Numbered from the stretch's first letter, positions 33,608 to 41,357 are shown. The stretch is DNA of 41,428 bases from Candidatus Hydrogenedentota bacterium (GCA_024278275.1 JAJRTN010000036.1:1-41428); one strand, 5' to 3'. The notes: generated from the sequence alone by a model not told the origin. Program-made: numbers and translations.

Positions 33608-33641
33608 GTCCACTGCGTCCACGCCTGTCCACTCGGTCCAC
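33608..33641. repeat. 9-bp periodic GTCCACNNN repeats, site 3
   Basis: GTCCACTGC, GTCCACGCCT (10 nt), GTCCACTCG and GTCCAC run head to tail in the divergent gap between the esterase and terminase-like genes. Same motif and period as the other two sites. Confidence 0.7.
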
Positions 33642-33671
33642 AAAACACACCACGGGGGGAGAAGAACTATC

Positions 33672-35138
33672 GTGAATTGGGATACGCCCTGGTTGAACGC
33701 GCGTTTGCGCGAGCGGGGGCTTTCGGAGGAAGAATGCCGCCAATGGATCGACTTGCAGTGCCGGGAGACCTTTGCGCGAAACTACCTGCGCGACCGCCAG
33801 GGGGCACCGTGGCGCGTGCGGGATTATCAACGGGCGTCGGCTGAATCACGCGCCCTGCGCAAGGTCCATTGCGACGGCCGCGACGTGGGCAAGACGAGCG
33901 AGATCGAGATCATCACGGCGTGGGCCATGGTCATGTGTCCCGACTCGGAGATGCTCCTGGCCACGCAGACGGAGAACCACCTCTTCCCGCTTATGAACCG
34001 CCTCGCCCGCCGTTTCCAGGCCACGCCCGAATTCGCGCCCTCCCTCGTGGAAATGCGCCGGTCCCCTTCGTGGTTTCTCCGCTTTTCCAACGGCTTCGTG
34101 TTGTGGGGACGCATCGCCGGGCCGCGGGGCATCAACTTCCAGGGCATGCACGTGGACTGGCAGATCGTGGACGAAGCGCAGGAGATGACCGAGGCCGGTT
34201 GGGGCGAGCTGTACCAGGCGCTCAACGGCGGCGGGCGGCGCTGGGTCTACGGCGTGCCCAACGGTCTGCGCAACAGCTTTTATCGCATGACGCAACTGCC
34301 CGATGCGGAGCAGTACAACTGGCCCAGCGCGCTCAACCCCGAATTCGACCGGGCAAAGGATGAAGAATTGGCGCGCCTTTATGGCGGGCGCGACACGCCG
34401 GGCTATATCCACCGCGTGCTGGGGAAGCATGGCGCACCCATGCACGCCGTGTTCAATCTCGACGACTACCTCGCCTGTGTGCGGGCCGACCTTGATTTCC
34501 AGGATGTCACGTTGCGTGGTGAGGAACGTTTCGACGCACCGGAGGGGATACCGCGCGGGCGCTATTACCTCGGTTGCGACCTGGGTTACGCCCGCGATCC
34601 CTCGGAGTTCGTGGTGTACCGTTGCGAAGCGCCCTACCTGGTCAACGTGCTGCGGCTGCATCTTGAAGGCGTGGATTACGCGCGGCAGCAGGCCATCATC
34701 GAGGCGCTGGACCGGGCCTACGGCTTCCAGGCCGTGGGCATCGACACCGGAAACAGCGGGCGCGCCGTGGCGCATCAGATCCTGGCCGCGAGCGAACGGT
34801 GGATCGGACGGCTGCACGCCTTCGAGTTCGGCGGGGCCATCGCCGTGGGCGAGCTGGCCGACGGCTCCCCCGCGCGGCGGCGGGTCAAGGAGTTCATGAC
34901 GGAGCTGCTCCAGCGCCGCATGAGCGAGGGGACGATTTGCTTTCCACCCATGGCGGACCGGGAAAGCCAGTACGCGGCCCATACCTACGGCATCAGCGCC
35001 CAGGGCCACGTGGTCTACGAGAAGGGCAACGACCACCTCATCGACGCCGACCGCTGCGCCGTGCTCTGCCACCACCTCGACACCCTGGAAGGGGAAGCGG
35101 CGGCGCCCAGCCTGGGCGTGGCGGTGGGGTTCTGGTAG
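33672..35138 (+). CDS. Terminase large-subunit-like ATPase/nuclease, isolated from other phage genes
   Basis: 488 residues starting at GTG 33672, with GGGGAG upstream. Walker A is GRDVGKT (about 69-75), a C-motif region lies in MLLATQTENH, and Walker B with catalytic Glu is WQIVDEAQ (about 163-170). The RNase H-like nuclease has Asp in GCDLGYARDPSEF (about 300), Asp in VGIDTGNSG (about 355) and Asp in HLIDADRC (about 455), so both active sites look complete. TerL normally packages phage DNA as part of an ATP-driven motor and cuts it. No portal, capsid, protease, tail or integrase gene is nearby, so this is either a prophage remnant with good conservation or a domesticated terminase. It is convergent with dapA. 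Confidence 0.88.
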   Translation: MNWDTPWLNARLRERGLSEEECRQWIDLQCRETFARNYLRDRQGAPWRVRDYQRASAESRALRKVHCDGRDVGKTSEIEIITAWAMVMCPDSEMLLATQTENHLFPLMNRLARRFQATPEFAPSLVEMRRSPSWFLRFSNGFVLWGRIAGPRGINFQGMHVDWQIVDEAQEMTEAGWGELYQALNGGGRRWVYGVPNGLRNSFYRMTQLPDAEQYNWPSALNPEFDRAKDEELARLYGGRDTPGYIHRVLGKHGAPMHAVFNLDDYLACVRADLDFQDVTLRGEERFDAPEGIPRGRYYLGCDLGYARDPSEFVVYRCEAPYLVNVLRLHLEGVDYARQQAIIEALDRAYGFQAVGIDTGNSGRAVAHQILAASERWIGRLHAFEFGGAIAVGELADGSPARRRVKEFMTELLQRRMSEGTICFPPMADRESQYAAHTYGISAQGHVVYEKGNDHLIDADRCAVLCHHLDTLEGEAAAPSLGVAVGFW

Positions 35139-35144
35139 GGAAAG

Positions 35145-35169
35145 GGCGGACGGAAACCGTGGCTCCGCC
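35145..35169. terminator. Hairpin between the convergent terminase-like and dapA genes
   Basis: GGCGGA-CGG-AAA-CCG-TGGC-TCCGCC folds into a near-continuous stem. It sits at the meeting point of two convergent genes (stops at 35138 and 35169), so bidirectional termination is plausible, though no T-run is seen. Confidence 0.45.
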
Positions 35170-36038
35170 TACATCTTGACCAATCCCTGGATGATCGGGT
35201 CGAGCCGCGCACTGCTTTCGGGGGTCATGGGAACCAGGGGCAGGCGGAGGTGGTTCTCGATGAGGCCCATCCTGGCGAGCACGGCCTTAACGGGCATGGG
35301 ATTGGTCTCCATGAAAAGGCCGTGAAAAAGGGGCAACAGGCGGTAGTGTGTCTCCCGTGCCGCGGCGTAGTCGCCATCGAGGGCGGCGGCGCAGAGGGCG
35401 GCCACCGCGGCGGGTGCCACGTTCGCCGCCACGGAGACGACGCCCGACGCGCCCACGGCGATCATGGGCAAGGTCAGGGCATCATCGCCCGAGATGACAC
35501 TGATATCCGATTGGGCGAGAATCTGCGACACCTGGTCCACGCTGCCGCAGGCTTCCTTGATGGAGACGATGTTGGATGTCCTGGCAAGCTCGGCAATGGT
35601 CTCGGGGGTCATCTTCGTGCCGGTGCGTCCGGGCACGTTGTAGAGCATGATGGGCATGTCCACCGCTTCGGCGACGGCGCGGTAGTGGGCGAGCTGGCCG
35701 GCGGGGGTGGGCTTGTTGTAGTAGGGCGTGATGAGCAGCGCGCCGTCGCAGCCGACTTCCTTCGCATAGGCGGTCAGGCCAATGGCTTCTTTGGTATTGT
35801 TCGAGCCCGTGCCCGCCACCACGGGAACGCGCCCGTCGACGCGCTCGGCCACGAAGCGGATGGCGGCTTTTTGTTCCTCATGGGACAGGGTGGCGGCCTC
35901 CCCCGTGCAGCCACAGGGGACAATACCGTTTGTGCCCTGGTCGAGATGGAAGTCCACGAGACGGCCGAGGGCTTCGAAGTCCACTTCCAGATCGGCGCGG
36001 AATGGTGTTACCAGCGCTACGAATGAACCCTTGAACAT
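35169..36038 (-). CDS. dapA: 4-hydroxy-tetrahydrodipicolinate synthase
   Basis: 289 residues from ATG 36038. Class I aldolase TIM barrel. Schiff-base Lys161 in SIKEA, Tyr133 in YNVPGRTG and Tyr107 in PYYNKP align with E. coli. The GTTGE motif reads GCTGE, so the proton-relay Thr44 is Cys44, unusual for the family. It condenses pyruvate with aspartate semialdehyde, the first step unique to lysine and diaminopimelate. It follows dnaB by 71 nt on the same strand and may be co-transcribed with the ribosomal operon, or have its own promoter in that gap. Confidence 0.93.
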   Translation of the reverse strand: MFKGSFVALVTPFRADLEVDFEALGRLVDFHLDQGTNGIVPCGCTGEAATLSHEEQKAAIRFVAERVDGRVPVVAGTGSNNTKEAIGLTAYAKEVGCDGALLITPYYNKPTPAGQLAHYRAVAEAVDMPIMLYNVPGRTGTKMTPETIAELARTSNIVSIKEACGSVDQVSQILAQSDISVISGDDALTLPMIAVGASGVVSVAANVAPAAVAALCAAALDGDYAAARETHYRLLPLFHGLFMETNPMPVKAVLARMGLIENHLRLPLVPMTPESSARLDPIIQGLVKM

Positions 36039-36109
36039 AACTTGATCCCCGTAATCGGTTTTAGGCTCCCGCGAGCCCATGCCACCAGCTTAACACAACG
36101 GCGCTTCGC

Positions 36110-37573
36110 CTAAAAGGGCGTTTCACCGTCGTCGAATGGTATGTCATCGTCCTCGTAGCTCGCCACGTCGAAATCGGCATCGAAACTCGATTCGGGCGGC
36201 GCATAGGCCTCGGCACTTCCGTCCAGGTTGCGGAAACGCTGAATGTTCTTCTCGAAAAGCAAGTCGCAGAAGCCCGTGGGGCCGTTTCGCTGCTTGGCCA
36301 CCGTCACGCGGATGAGGTTGTCCCTGCCCTCGGCTTCATGGGCGGGCGGCCTGGAGAGCATGAGTACCACGTCGGCGTCCTGCTCGATGGCGCCCGATTC
36401 CCGCAGATGAGACAGCTTGGGCGCTCCTGTATCGTCTTTCTCGGCCTCGCGGCTCAGCTGCGACAAGGCCAGCACGGGCACCCTCAGCTCACGGGCCAGG
36501 CCTTTAATGGCCCGGGAAATCTCGGAGATCTCCACCTGCCGGTTCTCGACCCGTCCACCGCCGCTCATGAGTTGAAGGTAGTCGATGATGACCATGTCCA
36601 CGGGATTCTGCGCCGCGTGACGCCGTGCCTTGGAACGCAGTTCGAGCACGCTGATATTGGGGGTGTCGTCGATATACAGCGGCGCCCGGTGCAGCACGTC
36701 GTAGCCGCGCTGCAACTTGGGATACTCCCCGTGGGCCAGATAACCCGTGCGCAGTTTCTGGGCGTCCACTCCGCCTTCCATGCAGACCAACCGCTGCACC
36801 AACTGCTCCTTGGCCATTTCCAGGCTGAAAATGAGCACGCCCTTCTCGTGCCGTGTGGCCAGGTGGGAGGCGATGTTGAGCGACAGGGCCGTCTTGCCCA
36901 CGGAGGGCCGGGCGGCCAGGACGATCATGTCGGAAGGCTGAAAGCCCGAGAGCATCTCGTCGAGCCTGGTCATGCCCGTGGGCAGGCCGCTGATCCCTTT
37001 CGACCGCATCTGCTCTTCGATGCGCTGAATCGCGGCTTCGAGCAGGTCCGATACCTTGTGTATGGGGTTGACCTGCCGTTGCTCGGCAATGCTGAAGATG
37101 TCGCGTTCGGCGCGGTCGAGTACCTCCGCCACGCCCTCGCTCGCTTCATAAGCCTCGCCCACCACGCGGCTGCACGTGGAGATGATTTTCCGCAGCAGTG
37201 CCGCCTCAAGAACGATGCCCGCGTAGTGCTCGATATTCGCCGAGGTGGGTACGGCCTCGCTTAATTCAGCGATGTAGGTTACGCCGCCGACCGCCTCCAG
37301 GGTCTTATCCCGCGTGAGCTGTTCCTGGAGCGTGACAATATCCACGGGCTTGTCGTTGCGAAAGAGGGTGACAATGCCATCGTAGATCTTCTGGTGGGCC
37401 GAGACATAAAAAACATCTTCGCCCGTTTCATGGAGCACCTCGATCCCGGCGCCCACGGCCTCGGGATTGAGAAGCATGGCCCCCAGAACCGACCGCTCGG
37501 CGTCGATATTCTGCGGCGGTGCGCGGTCGAATAGCTGGGCGGCACGGCCTCCGGGCTCGCGCCGCGTGGCCAT
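36110..37573 (-). CDS. dnaB: Replicative DNA helicase
   Basis: 487 residues from ATG 37573, one base after the rplI stop; longer frames overlap rplI. N-terminal DnaB domain (about 15-120, PPQNIDAERSVLGAML), linker, and RecA-like C-terminal domain (about 190-455): Walker A ARPSVGKT (221-228), FSLEMAKEQL, Walker B VIIDYLQLMSG, DLRESGAIEQDADVV and the arginine-finger region VTVAKQRNGPTG. No intein. It unwinds the fork as a hexamer. The last residues read SYEDDDIPFDDGETPF, which includes DDIPF, the same as the tail of the SSB encoded upstream. Confidence 0.96.
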   Translation of the reverse strand: MATRREPGGRAAQLFDRAPPQNIDAERSVLGAMLLNPEAVGAGIEVLHETGEDVFYVSAHQKIYDGIVTLFRNDKPVDIVTLQEQLTRDKTLEAVGGVTYIAELSEAVPTSANIEHYAGIVLEAALLRKIISTCSRVVGEAYEASEGVAEVLDRAERDIFSIAEQRQVNPIHKVSDLLEAAIQRIEEQMRSKGISGLPTGMTRLDEMLSGFQPSDMIVLAARPSVGKTALSLNIASHLATRHEKGVLIFSLEMAKEQLVQRLVCMEGGVDAQKLRTGYLAHGEYPKLQRGYDVLHRAPLYIDDTPNISVLELRSKARRHAAQNPVDMVIIDYLQLMSGGGRVENRQVEISEISRAIKGLARELRVPVLALSQLSREAEKDDTGAPKLSHLRESGAIEQDADVVLMLSRPPAHEAEGRDNLIRVTVAKQRNGPTGFCDLLFEKNIQRFRNLDGSAEAYAPPESSFDADFDVASYEDDDIPFDDGETPF

Positions 37574-37574
37574 G

Positions 37575-38081
37575 TTAATGCTCGTCCGCGACGGGCTCAG
37601 TCTCGGCTTCTTCCTCGACCGGCGCCGGCTCTTCATCTTCGATACGGCTCACCCACACCTTGATCTCGGCCTCAATGCCGCCGGGCATCTTGACCGGAAC
37701 GTTGAAGATACCGAGGGTCTTGATGGGCTCGGCCAGGCGAATCAACTTGCGGCCGACCTCGAAGCCCTGCTCCGCGAGCTTTTCGGCGATGTGGCCCGTG
37801 GTTACGGAACCGAAGATCTTGTCCCCTTCGCCGGCGCGCACCTGCACCTCGACGGTGACTTCTTCGAGTTTCTTCGCCAAGGCGCGCGCCTCGGCCCGGC
37901 GCTTTTCCTCACGCTTCTTGATAATGCGCATCTCGTGTTCGATCTGCTTGGCGCTGGCCGAATCGGCCGCCACGGCCAGCTTCCGCGGAATGAGGAAATT
38001 GCGGGCGTAGCCGTCGGCCACGTTAACCGTCTGTCCCATCTCGCCTAAATTGTCGATGTCGTCGCTCAGGATGACTTTCAT
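37575..38081 (-). CDS. rplI: 50S ribosomal protein L9
   Basis: 168 residues from ATG 38081 (MKVILSDDIDNLG). N-terminal L9 domain with GYARNFLIPRKLA, long connecting helix (IEHEMRIIKKREEKRRAEA), C-terminal domain with GSVTTGHIAEKL. The final 20 residues are an acidic Glu/Pro tail beyond the usual length (about 150). It binds 23S rRNA and holds the L1 stalk base. It lies between the DUF2232 gene and dnaB, 1 nt before the latter's ATG. Confidence 0.96.
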   Translation of the reverse strand: MKVILSDDIDNLGEMGQTVNVADGYARNFLIPRKLAVAADSASAKQIEHEMRIIKKREEKRRAEARALAKKLEEVTVEVQVRAGEGDKIFGSVTTGHIAEKLAEQGFEVGRKLIRLAEPIKTLGIFNVPVKMPGGIEAEIKVWVSRIEDEEPAPVEEEAETEPVADEH

Positions 38082-38165
38082 CAGTACGTCTCCAGTTTCC
38101 CCACCGGGCGCGCCCGCGCTGCCGGTGCGGTGTGTTCTCTCCATCTCGGGCCGGGTTTTCCGGCC

Positions 38166-39122
38166 TCAAGATTCACCGTCACGGTCCGACTGTCCTGCCC
38201 GGCGTGCCTCCGCCCATCGGTCGGCCTTGCGCCGGAAGTCCAGCCACGTATCAAACAAGCCGAAAAAGGTGATGGCCCGGCTGAACAGCATGAACACCAG
38301 CACGACCAGCATGGCCTGATACCGGGCCGAACCTTTCACCAACACGCCCACCGCGTAAATCACGATGGACAACCCGTTCAGCCCATACACCCATTCCAGC
38401 GCCTGGGCCATGTTCCACGACACCACCCGCATGGCGGGATAATGCCATTGCTGGTCCGCCATGAACAACAATGCCGTGGCGATAACCGGCCACACCACCC
38501 ACTCGGGCGTCCGCATCTCGCCGAAGCGGCCCGGCGGTTGTTTACCCTCCGGCGCCAACCGGCGTGACACCGCCACCACCAGAAGCACCGCCACCACCAG
38601 CACCAGGCCGAAGGCCAGGCCGAAACCCAGGTTGAGCAGGTTTTCTCCCAGCCAATGAAACCACTGGGCCATGCCCTGCATGGGCGATTCCGCGTCGCCG
38701 GCCGCCTCGAATTCCTTCACCCGCGCAGCCATCCATATGGTACACAACTTATGTACCGCCGGGCCGTTCACCGTCAGGTAGATTCCCGTAAACACGGTGC
38801 CCACGAAAGTCAGGACCGTCACACACTGGCCGAAGGTCAGCCCTTTACGGATAAGCATGCCCAGCAGCGCGCCGAAAGCCGCCACCACCAACGCGATGAA
38901 AGCCCAGGGCAGCGACCGGGTGACCGCGAGCAGCACCAGCCCGGAAAGGGCCGCCAACACCACGCCAGGCCCGCGATCGCCGCGCACCCAATGCACGGCC
39001 ACCGGCGCGGGAAAGAGCATCACCGCCAGGTAAGGCATGTCCAGTGCCGACAGACACGCGGCAAACAGGGTCAGCCACAGCACCTGCCGGGGAAAACCCG
39101 GTATGGCCGGCGTCGCCGCCAT
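38166..39122 (-). CDS. DUF2232 (YybS-like) integral membrane protein
   Basis: 318 residues from ATG 39122, 11 nt after the rpsR stop. About eight hydrophobic spans, including VLWLTLFAACLSAL, VVLAALSGLVLLAV, ALIVAAF-type repeats and YQAMLVVLVFMLFSRAITFFGLF near the end, with the C-terminal DxRRKADRW-type basic tail. DUF2232 proteins are regularly found between rpsR and rplI and resemble S components of transporters; function is unknown. Position in the S6-SSB-S18-L9-DnaB operon supports the assignment more than any motif. Confidence 0.85.
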   Translation of the reverse strand: MAATPAIPGFPRQVLWLTLFAACLSALDMPYLAVMLFPAPVAVHWVRGDRGPGVVLAALSGLVLLAVTRSLPWAFIALVVAAFGALLGMLIRKGLTFGQCVTVLTFVGTVFTGIYLTVNGPAVHKLCTIWMAARVKEFEAAGDAESPMQGMAQWFHWLGENLLNLGFGLAFGLVLVVAVLLVVAVSRRLAPEGKQPPGRFGEMRTPEWVVWPVIATALLFMADQQWHYPAMRVVSWNMAQALEWVYGLNGLSIVIYAVGVLVKGSARYQAMLVVLVFMLFSRAITFFGLFDTWLDFRRKADRWAEARRAGQSDRDGES

Positions 39123-39132
39123 GGCCGGCGGG

Positions 39133-39417
39133 TCAATCAGCCGCGTAAGGCAGCAGGGCAATCTGGCGGGCCAACTTGATGGCCCGCGTCAACATGCGCT
39201 GATGCTTGGCGGTAGCGCCCGTGATGCGGCGCGGAATGATTTTACCCCGTTCCGTCACGTAGTGCTTGAGCATGGCAACATCCTTGTAATCGATGTATAC
39301 CACGCGATCCACGGTCAAACGGCATACTTTCTGCCGTAAGGTCTTTTTCTTCTTGTTTTTTCTGCGTGACCGCTTGGCGCGGATCTTTGCTTTGGCTTTT
39401 GCCGATACTTTCGCCAT
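39133..39417 (-). CDS. rpsR: 30S ribosomal protein S18
   Basis: 94 residues with a Lys/Ala/Arg-rich extension (about 1-28) and the S18 core: [44 protein letters not shown] in order, ending RQIALLPYA. It binds 16S rRNA with S6 on the small-subunit platform. It lacks the N-terminal zinc-cysteine set, having only one Cys. Third gene of the rpsF operon. Confidence 0.96.
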   Translation of the reverse strand: MAKVSAKAKAKIRAKRSRRKNKKKKTLRQKVCRLTVDRVVYIDYKDVAMLKHYVTERGKIIPRRITGATAKHQRMLTRAIKLARQIALLPYAAD

Positions 39418-39511
39418 GAATCTATGGACTCCTTGGTCGCGTTAATCTGGAAGGCATTCGTGAAATCGAGGCGTTGGCTTCACGCCCAGGATCTCCATTT
39501 CACAAATGGCG

Positions 39512-40000
39512 CTAGAAGGGGATATCGTCCTCGGGAACGGGTTCCTCAATGGGCCGTGGGGGCGGCGGGGAAGAGGGCGAAGCGTCGGCCCGGGACGGGC
39601 CATCATAAGCGCGGCCGCCACCAGGGCCTCCCGAACCCGGCCCGCCACCTTCCTCCCAATCCAGGGGGACGATGCGCTGCGCGGAGATCTCGATCTTGGT
39701 GCGTTTCTGCCCGGTCGTCTTATCTTCCCATTCATCGCTCTTGAGGCGCCCTTCGATCAGCACGGGGCGCCCCTTCTTGATGCGTTCACCCACGAATTCC
39801 GCCTGCTTGTCCCAGCACTTGGCATCGACCCAGCAGGTTTCCTCCCGGCGCTCGCCGTCCTTGGTGCGATAGTAGCGCGTGTTCGCGATGCGGATGCGGC
39901 ACACCGCCCGCCCCGAACTGATATACCGCAACTCGGGATCAAAGGCCACCCGTCCGGCGATGATCACCTTGTTGAGGTCCGGTAGACGAAGGTCGCTCAT
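39512..40000 (-). CDS. ssb: Single-stranded DNA-binding protein
   Basis: 162 residues. OB fold about 8-112 (LNKVIIAGRVAFDPELRY, CRIRIANTRYY, ETCWVDAKCWDKQAEFV, GRPVLIEGRLKSDEWED, and the closing IEISAQRIVPLD). A Gly/Pro/Ser-rich linker (about 115-152) and the acidic tip EDDIPF follow; the tip recruits replication and repair partners. Between rpsF (18 nt upstream) and rpsR (94 nt downstream), as is typical. Confidence 0.96.
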   Translation of the reverse strand: MSDLRLPDLNKVIIAGRVAFDPELRYISSGRAVCRIRIANTRYYRTKDGERREETCWVDAKCWDKQAEFVGERIKKGRPVLIEGRLKSDEWEDKTTGQKRTKIEISAQRIVPLDWEEGGGPGSGGPGGGRAYDGPSRADASPSSPPPPRPIEEPVPEDDIPF

Positions 40001-40018
40001 CTCGCCCTCCTTTTCCCG

Positions 40019-40489
40019 CTATTCATCGCCGTCACCGTCCCGGTGCCGGGGACGGCGTGGCATGTCGTCCTCGTCGTCATCACGACGCCGCGGCCGGCGC
40101 GGGCCGTCCTCGTCCTCGTCCTCGTGGCGCGAAGAAGAGGCCGCGGAGTTCCGCATATCCTCCTCGCGGCGGCGCTGTTGCTCCGCCTCGATTCGCAAGG
40201 TGTGCTCGTCGAAATGGACTACCTGATAACGGAGAACCGATTCATTCAGCCGGAAAGACCGTTCCAGCTTCGCGACAAAGTCCGGTTCAGCCTGAAAACG
40301 AACCAGAATGTACGTGCCCTCGGTCTGTTTCTTGACCGTGTAGGCGAGTTTCCGTTTTCCCCAGATCTCCGAGCGCACGATAGAGCCACCGCTCTCGGTA
40401 ATGAGCGTCTGGACCGCTTTGTCTACCGTCTGGATCCCATCGTCATCCAAATCCGGCATGACGATGTAGAGCGCTTCGTAAGTTCTCAA
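40019..40489 (-). CDS. rpsF: 30S ribosomal protein S6 with long charged C-terminal tail
   Basis: 156 residues. Residues 1-100 are S6 (MRTYEALYIVMPDLDDDGI, WGKRKLAYTVKKQTEGTYILVRF, FRLNESVLRYQVV). The last 45 residues are runs of Asp/Glu alternating with Arg/Pro (for example RRPRRRDDDEDDM), longer than in most S6. GGAGG lies 9-13 nt before the ATG. First gene of the six-gene operon; S6 pairs with S18 and the pair often represses its own mRNA. Confidence 0.95.
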   Translation of the reverse strand: MRTYEALYIVMPDLDDDGIQTVDKAVQTLITESGGSIVRSEIWGKRKLAYTVKKQTEGTYILVRFQAEPDFVAKLERSFRLNESVLRYQVVHFDEHTLRIEAEQQRRREEDMRNSAASSSRHEDEDEDGPRRPRRRDDDEDDMPRRPRHRDGDGDE

Positions 40490-40526
40490 GACAATGCACC
40501 TCCTTCACTTTCAAGTGTGGGGTTAG

Positions 40527-40549
40527 GCCAATCCCCGAACGGGATCGGC
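40527..40549 (-). promoter_or_regulatory. Leader hairpin upstream of rpsF (possible S6:S18 autoregulatory site)
   Basis: On the minus strand GCCGATCCC pairs with GGGATTGGC around GTTCG, giving a 9-bp stem within the transcript leader, between the promoter and the rpsF ATG. S6:S18 leader elements are known in this operon and use a stem with a CCG triplet; a CCG is present here. The full consensus was not verified. Confidence 0.4.
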
Positions 40550-40563
40550 ACAGCCGACGAAGT

Positions 40564-40592
40564 AGCATAGCAAATTCCCACCCCGTTCTCAA
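40564..40592 (-). promoter_or_regulatory. Sigma-70-type promoter of the rpsF operon
   Basis: On the minus strand: -35 TTGAGA (40592-40587), spacer 17 nt, -10 TATGCT (40569-40564) with an extended TG in front of it. The transcript would start near 40557 and lead into rpsF at 40489. Confidence 0.7.
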
Positions 40593-40739
40593 GGAGCATG
40601 TCCAGGATTCGATGACTCGGGGGGCCGTGTGGTTTGTTATCCCTTCACTGCAAGGGACTTGCACCCCCTGCTTCTTGCCGACTTATACCGGTGCTTCGGG
40701 GCACTTCAGTGCCGGGATAATCAGTATTATCTCGCCCAG

Positions 40740-40810
40740 TCCCGTAGACATTGAAAGCCTTCCATGGGCTAAGGAACCCGGCTCGGGCACAGGTTCAATC
40801 GTCTACGGGA
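40740..40810 (-). repeat. Element G, inverted copy with altered terminal arms
   Basis: Ends TCCCGTAGACATTGAA and TTCAATCGTCTACGGGA are reverse complements of each other apart from a 1-nt difference in length. The centre matches 20584-20661 in reverse at 33 of 38 positions. Compared with the first copy, both arms changed together (AAGGGACG/CGTCCCTT replaced by AGAC/GTCT), keeping the pairing. Confidence 0.82.
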
Positions 40811-40862
40811 CGAAGCGGCATGGCCTCCACGGGGCGGAGGTGGGCTTCGTCCGCTTGAACTT

Positions 40863-40931
40863 AACCCGGCATAGCCGGAATCATCTCCGCGAAGAACCGT
40901 GGTTCCGAAGCAACGTAGAAGCGGCTTCTAC
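40863..40931 (-). repeat. Repeat A2 with minimal A1 hairpin
   Basis: A2 (40863-40908) matches 20417-20460 in reverse. Next to it GTAGAAG-CGG-CTTCTAC (40915-40931) is a perfect short hairpin that equals the outer ends of A1 with the middle of the palindrome deleted. Confidence 0.78.
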
Positions 40932-41070
40932 GTTTTCCCGCGAACGCGGGGAAGGGTGGGCCTTGGCCCACCAAGGCTATGTGTTTGAGGCGATACCGTC
41001 TTACCATGAGGGAAGGTTATGGTGGGCCAAGGCCCTCCCTACCCGCCACGCCCTGCGTGGGAAGGGGAGC

Positions 41071-41120
41071 ATCTGCGTTCATCTGCGCAATCTGCGGATA
41101 CATTATCATGGAGCCCCGCT
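41071..41120 (+). repeat. Repeat block C, second copy
   Basis: Matches 20298-20347 nearly base for base (one or two differences: ATTATC versus ATGATC). Preceded as there by a GC-rich palindrome and the GGTGGGCC module. Confidence 0.8.
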
Positions 41121-41209
41121 TTCGCAGAGATTTTTTGAAGGGGTTTAATTTTCTTTCATTTTAGCAAGGGTGGCAATCCCAAGGGCACCCAAAAGGGATT
41201 AGTATACTT

Positions 41210-41343
41210 AATTATGGCGGTATTTTATTCGAGTAATAATGATGACGAGAAGCTGGTGCTGATATAAACTGTGCAAACAGGATGCACGGGGAATCTTACG
41301 CCATTTCGCCTGTGTGTCGTGAATTTAAAGTACCGCCATAATT
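41210..41343. mobile_element. MITE-like element, 134 bp, AT-rich, with about 20-bp inverted ends
   Basis: The left end AATTATGGCGGTATTTTATTC and the reverse complement of the right end AATTATGGCGGTACTTTA agree over the first 13 bases exactly and further with two or three differences. There is no open frame between. Its AT content differs from the surroundings. Flanks do not show a clear target duplication, so mobility is unproven. Confidence 0.5.
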
Positions 41344-41357
41344 GATTAGACTTTTGG

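Noticed and set aside
33846-35075. Minus-strand open frame (409 codons)
   Set aside because: Antisense of the terminase-like gene; no domain seen.
31654-35138. Complete prophage
   Set aside because: Only a terminase-like gene and weakly suggestive neighbours; no portal, capsid, tail, integrase or attachment repeats.
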